Assembly (NCBI RefSeq): GCF_013839425.1
Contig: NZ_JACDNP010000011.1
Location: 1 to 64,000 of the forward strand
Reading direction: 5' to 3'
Origin: Halorhabdus salina
GTDB taxonomy: Archaea; Halobacteriota; Halobacteria; Halobacteriales; Haloarculaceae
DNA: 64,000 nt
Numbering within the stretch: the stretch's first letter is position 1; every line of letters starts with the position of its first letter. Below are positions 1-9,488 of the stretch, one piece after another. A model generated the notes under the pieces. It searched no databases and had not been told where the DNA came from. It saw only the letters and a program-made list of their open reading frames with translations. Made by a program: the position numbers and the translations under genes.

Positions 1-165
1 GATAAATGCTGCAAGTGCGACGATGAAAGTAACCAACAGGAAGATCGAATTGACCCCAAGAAACAAAATAAGAGCACCTATTGATAATAGCCCGATGAAG
101 ATGATGGCGTCATACAACAATGTACTTTCAATACTCTCATTTTGGGCGACTGTATTTCCGACCAT
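1..165 (-). CDS. Small membrane protein, C-terminus outside window
   Basis: A minus-strand reading frame starts at ATG 165-163 and stays open to the window edge, giving 55 residues. It begins MVGNTVAQNES, followed by two hydrophobic stretches (about residues 20-37 and 41-55) typical of transmembrane helices. The DNA is much richer in A+T than the genes to its right, which suggests a recently acquired or otherwise atypical segment. A T-rich stretch just upstream (166-200) could hold its promoter. I do not recognise a family, and no function is proposed. Confidence 0.55.
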   Translation of the reverse strand, partial: MVGNTVAQNESIESTLLYDAIIFIGLLSIGALILFLGVNSIFLLVTFIVALAAFI

Positions 166-370
166 ACTGTTAAAAATGCATTAGAGTTGATAAATGTTTC
201 GCCAAAGGAGATGGGCGCGTTAAGTTAGAGACTCAGCTGTTCACGTTAGGCAGATGAAATCAATCGCCATACTGCGGTCTATTACAAGCGAAGATCGGTG
301 ATTTCGCCGCAACTGGGCGTTCGGTGCCATACGCGTGGGATGACAACCCGTCACGCAAAAACGTTCCGAG

Positions 371-1867
371 TCAGTCGTCGAGCGCGGTCTCGGGGCGATA
401 TTCCCGGCTGATAGCCTTCCACTTGCCCGTCGAGAAGCGGTAGTAGTTGCCCACCGCGGGGACGAGCGTCTCCCCCAGCAGTGCGACGTAGATGCCCCAG
501 ACACCGATCGGCGTCGTCGCACCGAGATAGGCCGCGGGGATCGAGACGCCGAACACGCCAAGCGCCTGATAGACGAAGGGCCAGTTGGTGTCGCCGCTGG
601 CGTCCAAGGCCCCGGCGATCGTGCTGTTGACCCCTTGTGGAACGATCGCGACGCACCCAGCCAGGACCATGCCGACGGCGATCGGGACGGCCCCGGATTC
701 GGTCCCGAACATGACGACGGCCGGTTCGGCGACGACAGCGACGATCGCCGCCGAGACGGTGTAGGTCGCGACTGCCATGTAGACGATCTCGCGGCCGTAA
801 ACCTCGGCAGTCCCCTCGTCGTCTTCGCCGAGGTGCTGGCCGACGAGACTGGAAGCAGCGAGTCCAAAGCCCCAGCCAGGGACGTTCATCAGCCCCCAGA
901 TTCGCCGGGTAACCGTGTAGGCTGCCAGCACGGTCGTCCCGAACATCCCGACGATGAACAGCATGGGAAAGCGGGCGACCGTCCAGGTCATGTTCCGGCC
1001 GACGACGGGCGTCCCGATCGAGACGATGTCCGTGATGTCGCCCCAGTGAAAGTACGTACCACGTGCCCCGATCGAGACGGGGAACTGACCGATGCCGGGG
1101 AGCCAGCCGACGATCAAGCCGACGACGAACAGCGTCGTAACCAGAACGTTCGCCAGGACAGTCCCCCAGGCTGCACCGGCCACGCCCATGCCGAGCCCGA
1201 AGATGAACACGCCGTTGAGAACGATGTTGAGGACCGCGCCACCGCCCCGGAGTATCATCGGGATCTGGGCGTCGTCGGCCCCGATGAGGACGCGGCTGCC
1301 CACGAGATTGAGCCCGGCGAAGGGCACGCCCAGGCCCAGGATCTTGAGGTAGGTCGCCCCGTACTCGACGACCTGGGTGTCGCTGTTGAGCAGACCGATG
1401 AGTTCACTGGGGAAAAGCCAGAACGCGGCGCCGACGGGGAGTGTGACTACCACGACGATCACGAAACTCGATCGGACGGCCTGACCTAATTGAGCGAACT
1501 CCTCGGCACCGAAACGCTGGGAAACCAACGCGATCGTCCCGGCAGCGAACCCGCCGCCGAAGGCAAACGCGAGCCCCCAGAACGGGCCGGCCAGCCCGAT
1601 CCCGGAGATCGCCGGCGTCGAAGCAGCCCCTGAGGCGACCCCGACCATCGCGACGTCGGCAGCATTTTTCGACATCCGGGCGATCCCGGTGACCACGCGC
1701 GGCCAGGAGAGATCCGTCGCTCGGCGTGCCCGGGCGCGGTCAACCAATCCGAGGCGAGCGAGTCCAAGTCCAATGAGGAGAATGACGCCACGGACCGGGT
1801 TCGCGCGGGCACCGGCACGCTTGAGTGACTGGGCGGCCCGACTGACTGCCGAACGGAGACCAGACAC
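371..1867 (-). CDS. MATE family efflux transporter
   Basis: This is a polytopic membrane protein of about 498 residues, normal for the MATE family, which exports drugs or metabolites in exchange for Na+ or H+. The family signature is visible near the start, where a TDLSWPRVVTGIARMSKNA segment leads into AADVAMVG, followed by about twelve hydrophobic helices. The frame is open back to a TTG at 1993, but residues 1-42 of that version are unlike the family. I prefer the GTG at 1867, which puts the conserved NPVRG and ARLGLVDR segment near the N-terminus. It is divergent from the hydrolase at 2042 and shares its intergenic region, which holds a near-symmetric TATA box. The substrate cannot be predicted. 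Confidence 0.85.
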   Translation of the reverse strand: MSGLRSAVSRAAQSLKRAGARANPVRGVILLIGLGLARLGLVDRARARRATDLSWPRVVTGIARMSKNAADVAMVGVASGAASTPAISGIGLAGPFWGLAFAFGGGFAAGTIALVSQRFGAEEFAQLGQAVRSSFVIVVVVTLPVGAAFWLFPSELIGLLNSDTQVVEYGATYLKILGLGVPFAGLNLVGSRVLIGADDAQIPMILRGGGAVLNIVLNGVFIFGLGMGVAGAAWGTVLANVLVTTLFVVGLIVGWLPGIGQFPVSIGARGTYFHWGDITDIVSIGTPVVGRNMTWTVARFPMLFIVGMFGTTVLAAYTVTRRIWGLMNVPGWGFGLAASSLVGQHLGEDDEGTAEVYGREIVYMAVATYTVSAAIVAVVAEPAVVMFGTESGAVPIAVGMVLAGCVAIVPQGVNSTIAGALDASGDTNWPFVYQALGVFGVSIPAAYLGATTPIGVWGIYVALLGETLVPAVGNYYRFSTGKWKAISREYRPETALDD

Positions 1868-2009
1868 GAAGTAATAGGTCGGAGTTTGTCGCCGGAAAAA
1901 GGCCTTCCTATCTCGAAGCGATCTGCAGTCGTCGATAGCTGGAATCGGTGGCTCCCCACCAAATGAATGACACTGAACAGCGTTGGAAGCCAAACAGCCA
2001 CAAAAATAG

Positions 2010-2019
2010 TTATATAAAA
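2010..2019 (+). promoter_or_regulatory. TATA box for the 2042 hydrolase
   Basis: The sequence TTATATAAAA lies with its centre about 27 bases upstream of the ATG at 2042, the spacing expected of an archaeal TATA box driving a leaderless transcript. This argues against the in-frame ATG at 2021, which would lie only a few bases from the TATA box. Because the core is nearly palindromic it might also serve the divergent MATE gene. Confidence 0.6.
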
Positions 2020-2041
2020 GGTGTGTGAAGTGAGGCTGAGG

Positions 2042-3829
2042 ATGGCGCTCACCGATATCAATGCGCGAACGGCGCTGTTCATTGTTGCACTTGTGCTGGT
2101 GCTAGTCGGCAGTGGCACAGCCTACTGGGTAGAAACGGACGGCCAGACAGTGGAAGTTCGGGACGTCCAGTTTGAGGCGACCAACGGGACCATGATGAGT
2201 GGGGAGTTGTACGTCCCACCGGATGCCTCGACGGCCGACCCGGCGCCGGGCATCCTTGCGACCCACGGCTACATCAACTATCACGAGACCCAATCGCCGT
2301 TTGCGATCGAGTACGCCAGACGCGGGTTCGTCGTGCTGGCGGTCGATCAGACGGGCCACGGCGGGTCCGATCCACCGGCGTTCGGCCACGGGTTCGGCGG
2401 CCCGCCGGCCCTGGAATATCTTCGATCGCTGTCGATGGTCGACACCGACAACATCGGCCTCGAAGGCCACTCGATGGGTGGCTGGGCAAGCGTCGTCGCC
2501 GCGGCCGTCCACCCTGACGGCTACGAGTCGATGGTGCTTGCAGGCTCATCGACAGGGTCGTTTGGTGCTCCGCCAGGGTCACCCGAGTTCCCGCGGAACC
2601 TCGCGGTGATCTACGGTGAGTACGAGGAGTTCCGGTACATGTGGGCAGTCGATAAAGCCCAGAACGTGCCTGACAGCGCGAAGCTCCAGAACGTCTTCGG
2701 GACTGACTCGACGATTCAGGAAGGAGAGACGTACGGCTCGATTGAGGACGGGACCGCCCGAAAACTCACCACGCCAGGGACGACCCATCCGGGGCTGCAT
2801 CTCTCACCGACCGCGACCGCCGACTCGATCGAGTGGTTCCAGCGAACCTTGGACGGCGAGGATTCGCTCCCGCCGGGCAACCAGACCTGGTACTTCAAAG
2901 AGTTGGGAACCCTGCTTGCGATGCTCGGCGGCATCCTGTTCATGTTTCCGCTCGGCTCGCTGCTGGTCGAACGGTACGACCGGGAAGCCTCGTTCAGCCG
3001 AGAACTACCCGAGTCAATCGGGATCGAGGGGGCAGCACGGATCGGGACGGCGATCGTCGCGTTCTTCCTGCCGATCGTGACCTACTATCACCTCCAAGAA
3101 TGGGGCTCGAGTACGTTCGAAGCCAGTGCATTGCTCCCCCAGACGATTACCACGGGCGTCGCGGTGTGGGCCACGTTCAACGCGATCGTCATCCTACTCG
3201 GCTTCGCAGCGTTCCACTACAGGAACGAAGGAACGTTCGCTGAGCTCCGGGCGTCTTACGGGCTGGGGACCGATAACGGCCTCCGGACAATTGGACGGGC
3301 AGCGCTGACAAGTATCGGCATCGTCGGTGGGCTGTACCTCCTGTTGTCGATCACCGAGTACCTGACCGGGCAGGGGATGCGCTTTTGGGTCTTCGGGATT
3401 CGTCCGCTGGAAACCTTCCAGTTCTGGATCTTCCTGCGGTACCTGATTCCGTTCACCGTGTTCTTCGTCGCACTCGGCATCCTGTTGCACGGTGAATTGC
3501 GCCCACGCGGCGGCTACGCGTCCTTCCGGAAGGAGATGGCGACCAACTGGGCACTGGTTGGCGGGCCATTCGTCCTCTTGCTGGCTGTCCAGTACGGGAC
3601 GCTGTTGGCGACCGGCTACCTGATGGACAACTTCCTGACGGCCGGCGTCGACCTGCTGACGATCCTTGCCTTCCAGTTCCTCGTCCTGTTGACGGTCGCG
3701 CCGCTAGTCTCGACGTACTTCTACCGGAAGACGGGCCGCATCTGGACGGGCGCGTTCACGAACGCCCTGTTCATCACCTGGGTTATCGTCGCTGGGACGG
3801 CAACCCACCATCCCATCGCAATCTTCTGA
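2042..3829 (+). CDS. Alpha/beta hydrolase with C-terminal membrane domain
   Basis: The 595-residue protein has an N-terminal transmembrane anchor (about residues 10-30), an extracytoplasmic alpha/beta-hydrolase domain (about 35-290) and five to seven further hydrophobic helices (about 290-590). The hydrolase domain shows the oxyanion strand ATHGYIN, the aspartate-containing VDQTGHGGSD loop and the nucleophile elbow GHSMGGWAS with serine in G-x-S-x-G. A late TTHPGLHLSP segment may supply the catalytic histidine. The combination resembles membrane-embedded dienelactone-hydrolase-like or peptidase-like enzymes of haloarchaea. The substrate is unknown. The start is placed by the TATA box at 2010-2019. 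The gene stands alone, divergent from the MATE exporter. Confidence 0.8.
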   Translation: MALTDINARTALFIVALVLVLVGSGTAYWVETDGQTVEVRDVQFEATNGTMMSGELYVPPDASTADPAPGILATHGYINYHETQSPFAIEYARRGFVVLAVDQTGHGGSDPPAFGHGFGGPPALEYLRSLSMVDTDNIGLEGHSMGGWASVVAAAVHPDGYESMVLAGSSTGSFGAPPGSPEFPRNLAVIYGEYEEFRYMWAVDKAQNVPDSAKLQNVFGTDSTIQEGETYGSIEDGTARKLTTPGTTHPGLHLSPTATADSIEWFQRTLDGEDSLPPGNQTWYFKELGTLLAMLGGILFMFPLGSLLVERYDREASFSRELPESIGIEGAARIGTAIVAFFLPIVTYYHLQEWGSSTFEASALLPQTITTGVAVWATFNAIVILLGFAAFHYRNEGTFAELRASYGLGTDNGLRTIGRAALTSIGIVGGLYLLLSITEYLTGQGMRFWVFGIRPLETFQFWIFLRYLIPFTVFFVALGILLHGELRPRGGYASFRKEMATNWALVGGPFVLLLAVQYGTLLATGYLMDNFLTAGVDLLTILAFQFLVLLTVAPLVSTYFYRKTGRIWTGAFTNALFITWVIVAGTATHHPIAIF

Positions 3830-4010
3830 GCTCGGGTCGGGGTTGGTGACCTCGTGCCGTGCTCGTTCTGATTCGGCCCAGCGGTCATACGGATTATTGT
3901 AGTGATTTACCAGTATCCGCCGACCCCGGGTCAGCGTCATCCGGAAATAATCGACGAATAATCCGAATCAATCCAGTCACTCGACGAAGTCCAAAGACGC
4001 CTCGTCTCAG

Positions 4011-4256
4011 TTACGGCACCACCTGCTCGCCCTCGTCGTCGATCACCCGAATCGCATCCACCGGGCAGGTTCGAGCAGCGAACTTCGCGTCCAACTCATC
4101 GCCTTCGGGCACGTCAAGCGTGACAACGCCGTCCTCGCTCTCGTCACCGCCGACGAGTATTGCCTTGCCGGCATCCTCGTCGCGCTCGAAGGCGTCGGAC
4201 TCGGCGACGCACTGGAACATCCCGATACAGGCGTCTCGATCGAATTCAATGCGCAT
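4011..4256 (-). CDS. Small ferredoxin, single-cluster type
   Basis: This is an acidic 81-residue ferredoxin. The N-terminal motif DACIGMFQC has cysteines at 10 and 16 with the usual middle cysteine replaced, and a late RTCPVDAI motif supplies Cys65 followed by proline. Three cysteines in this arrangement fit a [3Fe-4S] or incomplete [4Fe-4S] cluster, as in the small ferredoxins that serve P450s and other oxidoreductases. I chose ATG 4256-4254 because the sequence starts MRIEFDRDAC, the normal beginning of the family; upstream residues look non-coding. It is divergent from hel308, with about 90 bases between them. The redox partner is not evident from the neighbours. Confidence 0.8.
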   Translation of the reverse strand: MRIEFDRDACIGMFQCVAESDAFERDEDAGKAILVGGDESEDGVVTLDVPEGDELDAKFAARTCPVDAIRVIDDEGEQVVP

Positions 4257-4346
4257 GTGGGTGTGGTTGGTCCGGCGGCTCATAAACGCCGCCCACCTGG
4301 TGCACGAACGAACCCTTAAACCAGAGGACGACCCTATCCATGTCCA

Positions 4347-6803
4347 ATGGACGTTGCGGACATTCCGGGGGTCCCGTCGTGGTTGAAAGAGCACCTCCGC
4401 GAGCAGGGCATCGAGGAACTCTATCCACCCCAGGCAGAAGCCGTCGAGCGCGGCGTCACCGACGGCGAAAACCTGGTGGCCAGCGTGCCGACGGCCAGCG
4501 GGAAGACCCTAATCGCCGAACTCGCGATGTTCTCGGCGATTACGGACAGCCAAGACAATGGAGGAGACGACAGTGGCGAGACCGACGGGACAGCGCTGTA
4601 TATCGTCCCGCTGCGGGCCCTGGCCAGCGAGAAACGCGAAGAGTTCGAGCAGTTCGAAGCCTACGGCCTGGACGTGGGCGTCTCAACAGGCAACTACGAG
4701 AGCGACGGCGGGTGGCTCGCCGATAAAGACGTCGTCGTCGCCACCAGCGAGAAGGTAGATTCCCTCGTGCGAAACGACGCACCGTGGATCGACAACCTCG
4801 ATTGCGTTGTGGCCGACGAGGTACACCTCGTCGACGACGGCGAGCGCGGCCCAACCCTGGAAGTGACCCTCGCAAAACTTCGCAAGCGAAACCCGGCTCT
4901 CCAGACCGTGGCGCTGTCGGCGACGATCGGCAACGCGGACGCACTCGCGACGTGGCTGGACGCCGAGCTCGTCGACTCGACCTGGCGACCGATCGATCTC
5001 AAAAAGGGCGTCCACTACGGGCAGGCGCTCCATCTCGAAGACGGCAGTCAGAAACGACTTCCAGTCAGGGATAGCGAGAAGCAGACCGCCGCCATCGTTC
5101 GAGATACACTCGAAGACGACGGATCGACCCTTGTGTTCGTGAATTCGCGGCGAAACGCCGAGGCGGCCGCCAGACGCCTCGCTTCGACAACCGAGCCCCA
5201 TCTCGACAGTGAGGAGCGAGACCGACTCGCTGAGATCGCGGCCGAGATCCGGGAGGTCAGCGACACCGAGACTAGCGACGATTTGGCTTCGGCCGTCGAG
5301 GGCGGCGCGGCGTTCCACCACGCCGGCCTCTCCCGAGAACACCGCTCACTGGTCGAGGATGCCTTTCAGGAGCGGCTCGTGAAGGTGATCTCGGCGACAC
5401 CGACGCTGGCGGCGGGCGTCAACACACCCTCACGGCGCGTCGTCGTCAGAGACTGGCGACGCTACGACGGGACCGCCGGCGGAATGCAGCCACTCTCCGT
5501 CCTGGAGGTCCACCAGATGATGGGGCGGGCGGGCCGCCCGGGTCTGGATCCGTACGGCGAGGCACTGTTGCTCGCCAGCAGCCACGACGAACTCGACGAA
5601 CTGTTCGAGCGGTACGTCTGGGCTGATCCCGAACCGGTGCGCTCGAAACTCGCCGCCGAGCCAGCGCTGCGGACCCACATTCTCTCGACGGTCGCCTCCG
5701 GGTTTGCCAACTCCCGGGACGAACTACTGGAGTTCCTCGAGGCGACGCTGTATGCGAGCCAAACGACCGAAGGTGGCCGATTGGAGACGGTCGTCGACGA
5801 GGTGATCGCCTATCTGGAGGCGAACGAGTTCCTCACGCGCGAGGACGGGGACGGTCACCTGCGTGCCACCTCGATTGGCCAGACTGTCTCGCGGCTCTAC
5901 CTCGATCCGATGAGCGCGGCGGAGATGCTCGACGGACTCCGCGAATTTGAGCAGACAGCCAGCCAGCCAGCATCTCGATCGCCCCACGACGGGGAGACAG
6001 CCGCGGATGGCGAGCCGCCGGGCTTCGAGACCGCCAGCGAACTGGTGTCGGACGAACTCGACGATACCGACGATAGCTCCGGCCCGACAGCGATGGGACT
6101 GTACCACCTCGTCTCCCGGACGCCGGACATGTACGAACTGTATCTCCGGTCGGGCGACGAGGAGGAGTATTCCATGGAAGCATACGATCGCGAAGACGAG
6201 TTTCTCGGGGCGATGCCCAGCGAGTTCGAGGACAGCCGCTTCGAGGACTGGCTGTCGGCGTTGAAGACGGCCCGGTTGCTCGAAGACTGGGCGGACGAGT
6301 GCGAGGAAGGGGTGATCACGGACCGGTATGGCGTTGGCCCGGGCGACATCCGCGGAAAGGTCGAGACGGCGAGTTGGCTGCTCAACGCGGCAGAACGACT
6401 GGCAGGCGAGCAAGGTTTGGACGTAACGCCCGCGATTCGCGAGGCGCGCGTGCGCGTCGAACACGGGGTGCGCTCGGAACTGGTCGATCTGGCGGGCGTG
6501 CGCGGTGTTGGTCGCAAGCGCGCCCGCCGACTGTTCGCGGCTGGGATCGAGTCCCGTGAAGACCTGCGGGAGGCCAAGAAGGGGGTCGTCCTCGGTGCGT
6601 TGCGCGGCCGGGAGAAGACGGCCCAGAACATCCTGGAAAATGCCGGGCACCGCGATCCATCCATGGACGGCGTCGCACCGGTCGAGCCGGATGAAGCGCC
6701 ACCGGCGACTGGGGGCGGCCAGACGACCGCGAACGGGGCCGGCGAGGGCACTGGCGAGGAGGACGGATCGCCGGCCGACCAGTCCAGCCTGGGTGATTTC
6801 TGA
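4347..6803 (+). CDS. hel308: ATP-dependent DNA helicase Hel308
   Basis: The 818-residue superfamily 2 helicase unwinds 3'-5' and acts at stalled replication forks and in recombination. Motifs in order are the Q-motif region LYPPQAEAV, Walker A PTASGKT at residues 48-54, DEVH in the [11 protein letters not shown] strand, motif [11 protein letters not shown], and the motif VI segment [12 protein letters not shown] winged-helix and ratchet region follows, then a C-terminal helix-hairpin-helix ([16 protein letters not shown]) near residue 715. The last 60 residues are a low-complexity acidic tail ending QSSLGDF. That ending could be a PCNA-interacting peptide (Q-x-x-L-x-x-F fits). Its stop codon overlaps the ATG of cgi121, so the two are translationally coupled. 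Confidence 0.95.
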   Translation: MDVADIPGVPSWLKEHLREQGIEELYPPQAEAVERGVTDGENLVASVPTASGKTLIAELAMFSAITDSQDNGGDDSGETDGTALYIVPLRALASEKREEFEQFEAYGLDVGVSTGNYESDGGWLADKDVVVATSEKVDSLVRNDAPWIDNLDCVVADEVHLVDDGERGPTLEVTLAKLRKRNPALQTVALSATIGNADALATWLDAELVDSTWRPIDLKKGVHYGQALHLEDGSQKRLPVRDSEKQTAAIVRDTLEDDGSTLVFVNSRRNAEAAARRLASTTEPHLDSEERDRLAEIAAEIREVSDTETSDDLASAVEGGAAFHHAGLSREHRSLVEDAFQERLVKVISATPTLAAGVNTPSRRVVVRDWRRYDGTAGGMQPLSVLEVHQMMGRAGRPGLDPYGEALLLASSHDELDELFERYVWADPEPVRSKLAAEPALRTHILSTVASGFANSRDELLEFLEATLYASQTTEGGRLETVVDEVIAYLEANEFLTREDGDGHLRATSIGQTVSRLYLDPMSAAEMLDGLREFEQTASQPASRSPHDGETAADGEPPGFETASELVSDELDDTDDSSGPTAMGLYHLVSRTPDMYELYLRSGDEEEYSMEAYDREDEFLGAMPSEFEDSRFEDWLSALKTARLLEDWADECEEGVITDRYGVGPGDIRGKVETASWLLNAAERLAGEQGLDVTPAIREARVRVEHGVRSELVDLAGVRGVGRKRARRLFAAGIESREDLREAKKGVVLGALRGREKTAQNILENAGHRDPSMDGVAPVEPDEAPPATGGGQTTANGAGEGTGEEDGSPADQSSLGDF

Positions 6804-7333
6804 TGGAGGTCGTTGGGGGCCATCTCGAAATCGACGATCTCGACGCCGTTCTGGAGCGATTCGAAGCGATCGGGGCCGAACACGACGTGGCGGTCCAGGC
6901 CGTCGATGCGCGGTACGTCGCCGGCCTCAAACACCTCCAGCGGGCCTGCGAACTGGCTGATCGCGCACACGCACGCGAGGAGCTGATCGCCCGCGATCCC
7001 GCAGTGGAGATCCTGCTGTACGCGGCCGGTCGCCGACAGATCCAGGACGCCCTGACGATGGGTGTCTCCCGAGGCCAACAGCCGGCAGTCGTCGTCTGTC
7101 ACGCAGTCGGTGCCCGCGAGGAGGGGGACGACACCGCTGCCGACCGCGAGCGAGCGGCCTGTGAGGTGGTCGAGACGATGGCGTGTTTCGAACCGGCCGA
7201 GACACTCGGAATAGCTAATCCAGCGTTGATCGCCGACTTTTTCGACATTTCGGACGCCGAGCGGGCCGCAACCGATGCAACGCTGGCTGATCTGGTTCTC
7301 GAACGCGTCGCGATGCTGGTCGTCGAAAAGTAA
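6803..7333 (+). CDS. cgi121: KEOPS complex subunit Cgi121
   Basis: The protein is 176 residues and matches the haloarchaeal Cgi121 family. KEOPS (Kae1, Bud32, Pcc1, Cgi121) installs the universal t6A modification at position 37 of ANN-decoding tRNAs. Cgi121 binds tRNA and Bud32. The core segments EILLYAAGRRQIQDAL and MGVSRG followed by AVVVCHAVG are characteristic. The gene starts inside the stop codon of hel308 (TGATG overlap). Linkage of cgi121 and hel308 is common in haloarchaea but is probably organisational rather than functional. No other KEOPS gene is in this window. Confidence 0.85.
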   Translation: MEVVGGHLEIDDLDAVLERFEAIGAEHDVAVQAVDARYVAGLKHLQRACELADRAHAREELIARDPAVEILLYAAGRRQIQDALTMGVSRGQQPAVVVCHAVGAREEGDDTAADRERAACEVVETMACFEPAETLGIANPALIADFFDISDAERAATDATLADLVLERVAMLVVEK

Positions 7334-7353
7334 GGGGTAGCCTCGCGTGGACG

Positions 7354-7827
7354 TCAGGGAGCCTCGTCGATCAGCACGATCGCCTCCCCGTCGATGACGA
7401 CCTCGTCGTCGACCAGCACCTGCGTCGAGAGCTGGTAGCGCCCGCCATCGAGAGTGTCAGCTACTTCGACCTCGGCCGTTGCCCGGTCGCCGATCCGGAC
7501 GGGGCCCTTGAACTCGAAGTCCTGGGAGAGGTAGACGACAGTGCCGGGAAACCGAGCCAGGGCGGCGCTAATGAGCCCGCCGACGAGCATCCCGTGAGCG
7601 ATACGGCCGCCGAATCGCGTCTCGGCGGCGTAGTCGTCCTCGAGGTGGAGTGGATTGGTATCGCCGCTGGCTTCGGCGAATCTCACCACGTCGTCGTCAG
7701 TGATGTCCTTGCTGAACGTGACGCTATCTCCGACCGCCACGGCCTCGCTGTCCTCGACGGTTCGGTCCCACTCCCACCCAGGGAGATCGCTACCGCCCTC
7801 GACTGTCGGCTTCGGATTATCGCTCAT
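7354..7827 (-). CDS. maoC: MaoC-like (R)-specific enoyl-CoA hydratase
   Basis: This 157-residue hot-dog-fold protein carries the hydratase-2 motif: the FAEASGDTNPLHLEDDYA segment contains the catalytic Asp and His, followed by RIAHGMLVGGLIS. Such enzymes convert trans-2-enoyl-CoA to (R)-3-hydroxyacyl-CoA, the monomer used by PHA synthase (PhaJ role). The gene is convergent with cgi121 and divergent from phaR-phaP-phaE-phaC, with 218 bases between. This places it in the PHA locus, as in other PHA-producing haloarchaea. Supply of PHA precursors from beta-oxidation is inferred from the context. It could also act in general acyl-CoA metabolism. Confidence 0.85.
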   Translation of the reverse strand: MSDNPKPTVEGGSDLPGWEWDRTVEDSEAVAVGDSVTFSKDITDDDVVRFAEASGDTNPLHLEDDYAAETRFGGRIAHGMLVGGLISAALARFPGTVVYLSQDFEFKGPVRIGDRATAEVEVADTLDGGRYQLSTQVLVDDEVVIDGEAIVLIDEAP

Positions 7828-8045
7828 TGCAGGCGATCGTTCGACGGCCGGTTACTAAACTGTAGGGTGACACCACTATCTGGGCCTGCCTGTTTCGGAG
7901 CAAGCCAAAAACACCCGACTGCGGAGTATAGTACCCACGTAGGAACTAATAGGAGGTGAATTTAGGACCTCAATGGCATCTGATGGGGTTCAATGGTACT
8001 CAGAGGAAAGCTTATGTACTTGTAGATTGTATGTACAGTTGACCG

Positions 8046-8336
8046 ATGACAGACGAGGACGACGGCTTCCAATGGCCGCCCGCAATGTTCACGGAAGCGA
8101 GCGAGCAGGCGCTCGAACAACAGCAGGAGTTCCTTCGCCAGATGATGGGAGGAGGGGCGTCCGGGCTAGATATGAACCAGCTCGGGACGATGAGCCAGCT
8201 GGCGAATTTCAAGACCCGTGTGCAGAGCGGCGGTCGGATTAGCATCCCCGATGCCGAGCGCGAGGCGCTGGACATCGAAGAGGGGGATATCGTCCAGGCC
8301 GTCGTCCTGCCGGTCAAACGCAACCGGAGTGAGTAA
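8046..8336 (+). CDS. phaR: AbrB/SpoVT-type PHA regulator PhaR
   Basis: The 96-residue protein has an N-terminal half rich in Gln and Glu helices (residues 10-55) and a C-terminal swapped-hairpin AbrB domain (about 57-92; core FKTRVQSGGRISIPDAERE, then LDIEEGDIV). In Haloferax mediterranei the gene at this position encodes PhaR, a granule-associated autorepressor of phaRP; that assignment is taken from synteny. The N-terminal half probably mediates granule or phasin association. It is first in a tight operon: phaP starts 3 bases after its stop. A TATA-like GCTTATGT lies near 8010-8017, and a TGTAC (8015-8019) / GTACA (8033-8037) inverted repeat between it and the ATG could be an operator. Confidence 0.8.
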   Translation: MTDEDDGFQWPPAMFTEASEQALEQQQEFLRQMMGGGASGLDMNQLGTMSQLANFKTRVQSGGRISIPDAEREALDIEEGDIVQAVVLPVKRNRSE

Positions 8337-8339
8337 ATT

Positions 8340-8891
8340 ATGGCAGACTACACCGCACCAATCACGACCGCATTCGAACTACAGCGCGCATCGATCGAAC
8401 AGGGACAGTCCGCCCTCGAACAGGGCGTGCAGTTCCAGCAGCACATGAGCCAGGCAATGCTTGGCAGCTTCGAGAGCCAGGAGTCCGTCCAGCGTCGCAG
8501 CGTCGAGCTGAGCCAGACGGCCATCCACACGTATCTCGACACCCTCGAATCCAGCGTTCCCGGCGTCGAGCCGGCCGTCGAGGAACTCCGCAGCACCGTC
8601 GACGAGCAGTTCGAATTCCTGCTCGAGAACCACGCCGAGACCTTCGATGCCGTCGAAGAAGAGCTTAGCGAGGGCGTTGAGGCCTACGACGAGCTGTCGG
8701 CTGACTCCCTCGATGCCTTAGACGAGCAGCTCACGATGTTGATCGAGGCCCACGAGGACGTCGAAGCCCAGTCGGTCGACGTCGTCGAAGACATGGCTGA
8801 CCAGGTCGAAGACCTCCAACAGCAGGTCGAAGAAGTCCAAGAGCAGGTCCAGGACGTGCAGGAACAGGCCGCCCAAGCGGTCGAGGCCTGA
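8340..8891 (+). CDS. phaP: Phasin PhaP, PHA granule coat protein
   Basis: This is an acidic 183-residue protein, almost entirely alpha-helical and coiled-coil. Residues 130-183 are a run of heptad-like QxxxEEVQEQV repeats. It has no catalytic motif and no cysteine. Size, composition and position between phaR and phaE match the haloarchaeal phasin, which coats PHA granules, keeps them dispersed and affects their number. It follows phaR by 3 bases and precedes phaE by 43 bases. The assignment rests on synteny plus composition, since phasins diverge quickly in sequence. Confidence 0.8.
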   Translation: MADYTAPITTAFELQRASIEQGQSALEQGVQFQQHMSQAMLGSFESQESVQRRSVELSQTAIHTYLDTLESSVPGVEPAVEELRSTVDEQFEFLLENHAETFDAVEEELSEGVEAYDELSADSLDALDEQLTMLIEAHEDVEAQSVDVVEDMADQVEDLQQQVEEVQEQVQDVQEQAAQAVEA

Positions 8892-8934
8892 ACCGTCCCG
8901 TAGTTTTTTCTCGCATGCACGCACGATTCTACCC

Positions 8935-9483
8935 ATGAGCGACAAGAACACAGACGTACAAGAAGAGTGGAGTGGGATGGTCGAACAAATGAACGATGCG
9001 GTCGCCGAGTCCATGGAGCAGAACATGCAGGCCCAGGCGGCGTTCGTCGAGTCCTGGACGGAAGCGCTGTCAGATTCAGTACCCGAAGACGAGAATCTTG
9101 CCGAGGGTGTCGAGGGGTACAACCAGGCCTACGAAGTCTGGATGGATGCCGCCGAGCGGATGTTCGAGCGCTCGGGGGATGCGGCCCAGGGCGAGGATGT
9201 CGATCCCACGGAGTTTCGCGATATCTGGCTCCAATCGGCCAACGAGGCCTTCAAGGAGATTATGGGCACCAGCGCCTTCGCAGCGGCGAACGGGCAGCTG
9301 ATCGAGTCCATGATGGAGATGCGAGAACAGGCCGACGAGGTCAGCCAGGAGACGATCGCCGAAATGGGCTTCCCGACGCGAGGGGACGTCGAAGAAGTGG
9401 GTGAGCGCCTGCTCGAACTCGAACGGCGCCAACAGGACGTCGAGGAGAAACTCGACCGCGTCCTCGAGGCCATAGAGGAGTGA
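8935..9483 (+). CDS. phaE: Class III PHA synthase subunit PhaE
   Basis: The protein is 182 residues, acidic and helical, and matches the short haloarchaeal form of PhaE, the non-catalytic partner needed by PhaC for activity. Recognisable features are a Trp-containing N-terminal helix ([16 protein letters not shown]), a central [20 protein letters not shown] segment and a C-terminal coiled coil ([18 protein letters not shown]). The stop codon at 9481-9483 lies 5 bases before the phaC ATG. The two subunits are therefore made from one message in a coupled way. Confidence 0.85.
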   Translation: MSDKNTDVQEEWSGMVEQMNDAVAESMEQNMQAQAAFVESWTEALSDSVPEDENLAEGVEGYNQAYEVWMDAAERMFERSGDAAQGEDVDPTEFRDIWLQSANEAFKEIMGTSAFAAANGQLIESMMEMREQADEVSQETIAEMGFPTRGDVEEVGERLLELERRQQDVEEKLDRVLEAIEE

Positions 9484-9488
9484 TCAGC

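Noticed and set aside
7952-7970. GAGGT / ACCTC inverted repeat between maoC and phaR as an operator
   Set aside because: The arms are only five bases and lie far from both start codons. Chance is a sufficient explanation.
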